Of a stretch of 64,000 bases of DNA, positions 41,301-47,300 are shown one piece after another. Every line of letters begins with the position of its first letter. Positions within the stretch are counted from its first letter, which is position 1. Made by a program: the position numbers and the translations under genes. The stretch is from Loripinus fragilis (taxonomy: Eukaryota > Mollusca > Bivalvia > Lucinida > Lucinidae): NCBI GenBank assembly GCA_964019695.1, contig OZ026522.1:73129601-73193600 (forward strand), given 5' to 3'. The notes under the pieces are model-generated. The model did not search any database, had not been told where the DNA came from, and saw only the letters and a program-made list of their open reading frames with translations.

Positions 41301-44300
41301 TCTAGATCCAACCCGTTTGACAAGGAGTAACGGAGGATTGCACGAACCCATTTTAACTACCGTCGGGAGAGAAAGATGGAAGAAAGAATCACATAATCTG
41401 CAATGCATGGACGGACCACTATCACAAAACATCGACGCGTAAAAAGTCACTGACGTGTCAAATAAAATAAAAATAAACATTTTTTTTCTCTCTCTTTATC
41501 GTTCATTTTACTTTCTGCAAGCACATGCAAAATTTGAACCAGCGCATGAGATTTGTGTTATTATCGAATTTGGCAACCAACGAAGGCTCAGATGAGCCTG
41601 CGCACATCATGTAAAATTTCCACCGAGCCCCCCCCCCTCCCTCACACACAGTGCATGTTTGATGTTCAGTTAAAAACAAATAACTTTTTACTGAGATGTT
41701 TTGTGATAAAATATTGCGACAAAACTCCACTTTACTTGGGGGGTACCGTCAGTGTTCACATGTGTTTTGGGTGCACAATATGACCATCTCATTGAGACGG
41801 TTCTTTTGAGCACCAACAGTATATTTATTTCTGTTGAGAAATAAAACTTATAATTACGGACTCAATATTATCAAGGGATCAGGTCTGGTTGTATTATCAG
41901 TTTATGTGGGAATGGCGGTCCGCAGACAGCTCTTCGTATCGTCATCAACCTGCCACAGGAGTTTGTGACCAATCATGCTCTAACCAGCCTGATCAGCCAC
42001 TTATACTGAAATTTTGCACTACTGAAATATCTAAAGAGCGGTTATCCAATTCGAGAATCAGACTGCGGATGCGCAGTCTGGTATGCGCTCTTGTTCGTGT
42101 GCAACAAAATAAGGTTTTCTCGCGACCGATCCAATAAGTTTTTCACCTTAATACTTAGAACTTTCCCTTCTGCAAATCATAATCTGGTAGCACTTGTTTT
42201 TCGCTAATTGGAAAGAATCTAATAGTACTAACGAAATTTAATTTTTCTATGTAGTCTCTGAAGCCGAGCAGACTGGTTGGGGTATAACCTTTCCGGAAAC
42301 CCCGAATTCGCATATCCGTAAAGACACTTCGTAACTTCCGACCAAGTAAGAATCAAAAAAGCCTTTTTAGCTACAGAGACTAGCTATAGAATCTTGAAAT
42401 TTCAATGTTGAAGGTGTAAGTTATTGTAATTTCCAGAGATAATTTATCAAAGACACTGATCAGACTGCGCAGAGATTTAGGTGGAGTTGAGCGCATAAAG
42501 TACCCCTTCATTGCCAATACGATCAGACGGACGAAGAGACGACTCGTCGACATACTGAATACATCTGGGAAAACAATTAAAGAAATCTCCTTACCGTGAA
42601 TTTATCTATCATAATATAATCCCATAAAATATCCATGATTATTTATTTAATGTACATGTCAGCTAAATGCACTCATTTACTCCTCACATGCTAGTGGCGC
42701 AAGCTGATACATGCTAACCATCCCAGTTGGACCCAAACCAGGCACGAAAATGTCGGGTCTGATCTGGATCCAAACTGTTTGACACTTTGACGGTATTCTT
42801 GAAATCAGCAGACCACACTGTCCGTTATTCAATCACTGCATTTTGTCACGTTCAGTATACATGTCATTTATTAGCTTTGAAGTTTGAAGCCGACAAAGAC
42901 TTTTTAACTACAAACATCAAAGGTCATGTCAAACTTATTTCTTGTGTTGTGGGCACTCCTAAGAAACGCCTCTCCAAGGCGATTCTATCGAGTAGATCTA
43001 AGGGGACAATATCAGTTACGACTTTTGGATGTGTATACGATCTTCGGTCGTCCATTTCTCTTTACCAATTTTATAGTGTCGACATAATATCTTCCAACCA
43101 AATGCCATAATATTATGTTTTTTCCGAGAATAAGAGAAAACATGTTGTTTGATGGAAAAGTAAAAAAAGTTACGGATTAATGGATTAGTTAGTAAATCAT
43201 TTCCAGGTAAGAAGCATGTGCGGATCCAGAGGGGGGGGGGCCGGTGGTCCGGACCCCGCCCCCTCCTGAAAAATCACAGAAATATAGGGTTTCATAGAAA
43301 TAGTGGTCCGGATCCCCTGAAAAAGCACAAGGCTACCAAGTCAGCATTAAATGTTGGGCCACTAGCGGCACGCACGCGAAACGCCATTTAAATTTTAAAT
43401 GGCGTTTCGCTGGCGGGCCGATGTTGGTCCGCATATTGTGGTATTTGGATCCTCTCTCCTCTCAACAACTAAAAAAAAAAAAAACCCCTCAAAGTTGGAC
43501 CCTTCTGGATCCGCGCATGAGAAGATAGCTTTTTTTGAGGCGACGAAATGAAGTACATGTAGGAACAGTTAGACTCAGATGACATTGGTGGGCGGATCCA
43601 GGAATTGTCGTAAGGGGGTGGGGGTCCGGGACATACTGACAAAAAATCGCTTTTTTTAGTCTAACTATTTTACAGAGGGGTCCAATTTCAAGGAAAACAA
43701 TACTGTTCAAAGTTCCAGAGGGAGGGGGGGGGGTCAACTTTATTATTCAGGGTAGAACCAACTTTTTCCTGGAGGGGATGGGGTCCGTTTACTTATTCCA
43801 ATGGAAACCTGTGCTCTCATGGTTCTTAACTGCAATAAACAATTGCGTGTCTACGTCTGCTAAATGTACTGACGTGGCAGAGGCTCTGCCGAGACTGCTG
43901 TAATGCGCAGACTTTGAGCATTCGTAACATGCACCAAAGCGGTTATAAAAACCACCGTCGATTGTGTGTTTTTGTCTTCTAAATGCACTTATGTTTTGAA
44001 TGGGAGTTGCAAAGGCTCTGGCGAGACTGCTCAAATGCGCATACTCGTCTGAGCTTTCGTTGCTCGCACATGCAGTCGATTGATTGCGTGTCTAAACTGT
44101 CTATGACTTTTAAATGCACTTATGTTTTGAATGGGGGTAGCAAAGGTTCTGGCGAGACTGCTCACATGCACAGACTCGTTTGAGCTTTCCGGTTGCTCGC
44201 ACATGAAATAAAAACCACCGTTGATTGCGTGTCGATGTCTTCTAAATGCACTTATGTTTTGAATGGCTCTGGCGAGAATGCTAAGGTGCGCAGACTCCTC

Positions 44301-47300
44301 TGAGTTTTTGTTGCTCGCACATGCAATAAAACCCACCGTCGATTGCGTGATCAACTTATGTTTTAAATAAGAGAAGTAAAGATTCTAGCGAGACATTTTT
44401 GTGCAGACTCGTCCAAAGTTGGTAGCCCGTGAAGAGACTGCGCTTTTTCTCAGAAGTTGAGCGAGCGAAAACATTCTTATTCTGGAAAAAAAATTTAGAA
44501 AGATACAAAATGCGGCCGTCATTCCCGCCACTGAAACGGTGATTTTTCTAGACCTTTGCGAGGCATTAATAAATTATCTTTATATTTAGCTTTAATTACC
44601 AGGAAAACGTCTACTTTCGCTTTTTGAAGTTGCATAATGCTCTGAACTTAGTAACGCTAGTCAATGAGTTGATATACAAGTTTACAAGTTTATAATGACC
44701 CTGATCACAGACTGAAAACTGGTCAGTCTGTGCTGAATTTATTTTCCCACTTATTGAAAGACCAAAAAATGTCAAGCAGCTAATGAACAAATAGACGTTT
44801 TGCGTGCGTTTTTACAATTTTGCTTGTCATTTTCAGACGACTGATTCTATTCATATTTTCATTCATTCAAGCATGTTACAAGTTGTCGTATCGGACGTGA
44901 TTCATACATGTATAATACATATTCCTCGCCTGTCACGAGTGATATTTTTATGTTGGGTTGAATAAGATCGTTCTTGGAGGATTCCCGTGTCATGCGTGAT
45001 GACCCGCGAGCGTCTCGTGGAAAATACCCGCGACTCGCAATAAAAACCGCGCGGGACTCGTGCGAGGTTCACGCGATACGCACGCAAAATCCATGCGAGT
45101 TTTTAGTTTTTCTTCCGTGAAAAGGATTAAAAATCCCTGCAAAACACGGGGTTTATAGAACCTTCCTGGCAACTGTACTGTATTGGGTATAGCTAAACAG
45201 AGCAAAGAATGTTCCTGGGCTGGTTTACAATTCAATAAACTAGATTCGGCACCACATCGTGTATAAAGTTGTACCCAACAACAGCTTGTGATGCGAAAAA
45301 CGACAATCAGAAACTGAATACTATAGCGGCATACGCTACGAAAAAAGTCGGAATTGAGTACAAAGGATTTTTATTGCGTTTTTGTACGCACAGAAATGAA
45401 TTTAATTGCGTTTTCAGGTTCATGAAATTGCGTAAATACGCAGCCTTATCTGAAGCTATGTGGCACTAAGGAAACCCATGACAACACCCTAACGGATATT
45501 ATGACCGTCACAGGTTTTAGCAGATCTGCCAGACCCTAAGTCCAGACATTGTTGTTTTTAACCTGATTTTTGGTCGGGTCTGAAAGCCCCTGCCGAGCCG
45601 AGCTGCCGACCCACAAAGTTTATTATTCAATATCGTCATCTGTGGAGATTTTTCAAAAATAAATGTTATCTAAAATCATCAAATAGACTGAAAGCAATAA
45701 GTGGAACATTAATAATAATAGTTAACAGTTATAATTTGATTTTAATTGCCATTTCATTAAGCTCAATCAAAATGTCTATAAATAGACCCGGATGTGGCCT
45801 TTATGAAAATGATGATTTTCGTGAAATTAACGCATTTTTAAGTAAGATTCCTTTTAGCACTGAATTCAGGGCCATATGATGGATTTTTATTTTATGTTAT
45901 CATATAGCCCTGATTTTTTAAGCCTCTATCTTTTCCCTTACTGTTTGCGTGGACGTAAACCAACTTGAAAACACATTTCCAAACAGTGTCTTCCTCAAAC
46001 ACTACTCCATTTTGTATGTTTATAGGTTTATCTATATGTTGCTATTTGGTTTGCCGCTGATGCATACCTGATTAGTTCTAAAAAGATAAAATACTCCTGT
46101 CCACACAGAATGTTTACACTATTTGTTTTCAAAACATGGCGTCATTTTTGTCTTCTGAGCTGAAGAGCATGCTTTTTCTGTGGGAAACTAAAGTCATGCA
46201 CGAATTTGTTTTGGTATTTTATGTACCGACAATGACCCGTTCACTTTTCGTTTTCTGAATACACAGATGTTTTAACAACATTAAATACCAAAATCAGACT
46301 TATATAATGTTTTCTTTTACCTTCCTTATTATCATAATTGGCCAAAAATTGATCATACCTGGTCTGTTGAGATTAAAATAATCCAATACCATCTCACCAT
46401 ACATTTGGTACATATAGATATTTGCAAAAAAGATGACCAATTACCAATCTAACTGGAGCAGCTTTTTACCAATTTGTTGACATCGAGAACTACCCAGTTG
46501 GATATGTACAAACTGTGTCCGAGGAGTTCTTTATGGCAATGGATGGGATCCTTTTTTGTGCATACAGGTTGATTTTTATGGTGACCTCTCTCACCATTTG
46601 TAATAGGTTTTCTTTTAATATCTGATGAATGTCAACGAATAAAGGTCAATCTTCAACCTAGTATGCAAATTTTTCACCCTGGTTCTGTATTCCGACGGAT
46701 GTCACTGGATAGAAAATTGACTACTTTCAGATAAGGAATTCCCCCACTTCCACTAACAGGAAATACATAGAAAAAAAATGCCAAATGATTTTGCATATTC
46801 AAATAATGACATCATTCTACAATTCTAATCTTAAACCATTGCGCACATGTTCAAAACGAAGGTCAAAACACCCAATGTCTCTATATAAGATTCACGTGGC
46901 GCCTTAAAAACGATGGGCACCAATTGTGTGTATTGACTGATAGCCTAATTGAACATAAGCGTGTGCTAGTAAAGCTATTCAGCTTGCAGCAAGGTTAGCC
47001 ATGATATAAAAAATATTTTCCTTCACTAATATCTTATTGATCACTGTGCAAAAGTAATTTGATTCTGATCTTTCCAATCCATCGCTTCTTGTCGTAAACA
47101 AGCTGACCCCCTCTCGGTTCAGAGGTCAATGTACTCTTGCGTTAGCTTGCTTCTTTTGGCGGGAAACTTGTCACGTGAGCACATGATCAGAATAACAATT
47201 GTCCGCCATGTTGGAAAAGTCCATTTTCAGTCTGATTATGACATTTTGGGACATGACAAAGCTTCCTTTCCCGAAAATTGGATTTATATAGTGTAATATG

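Noticed and set aside
47150..47260. CCAACATGGCGGACAA on the minus strand as a gene start
   Set aside because: The frame closes after 12 codons and no donor or family match follows.
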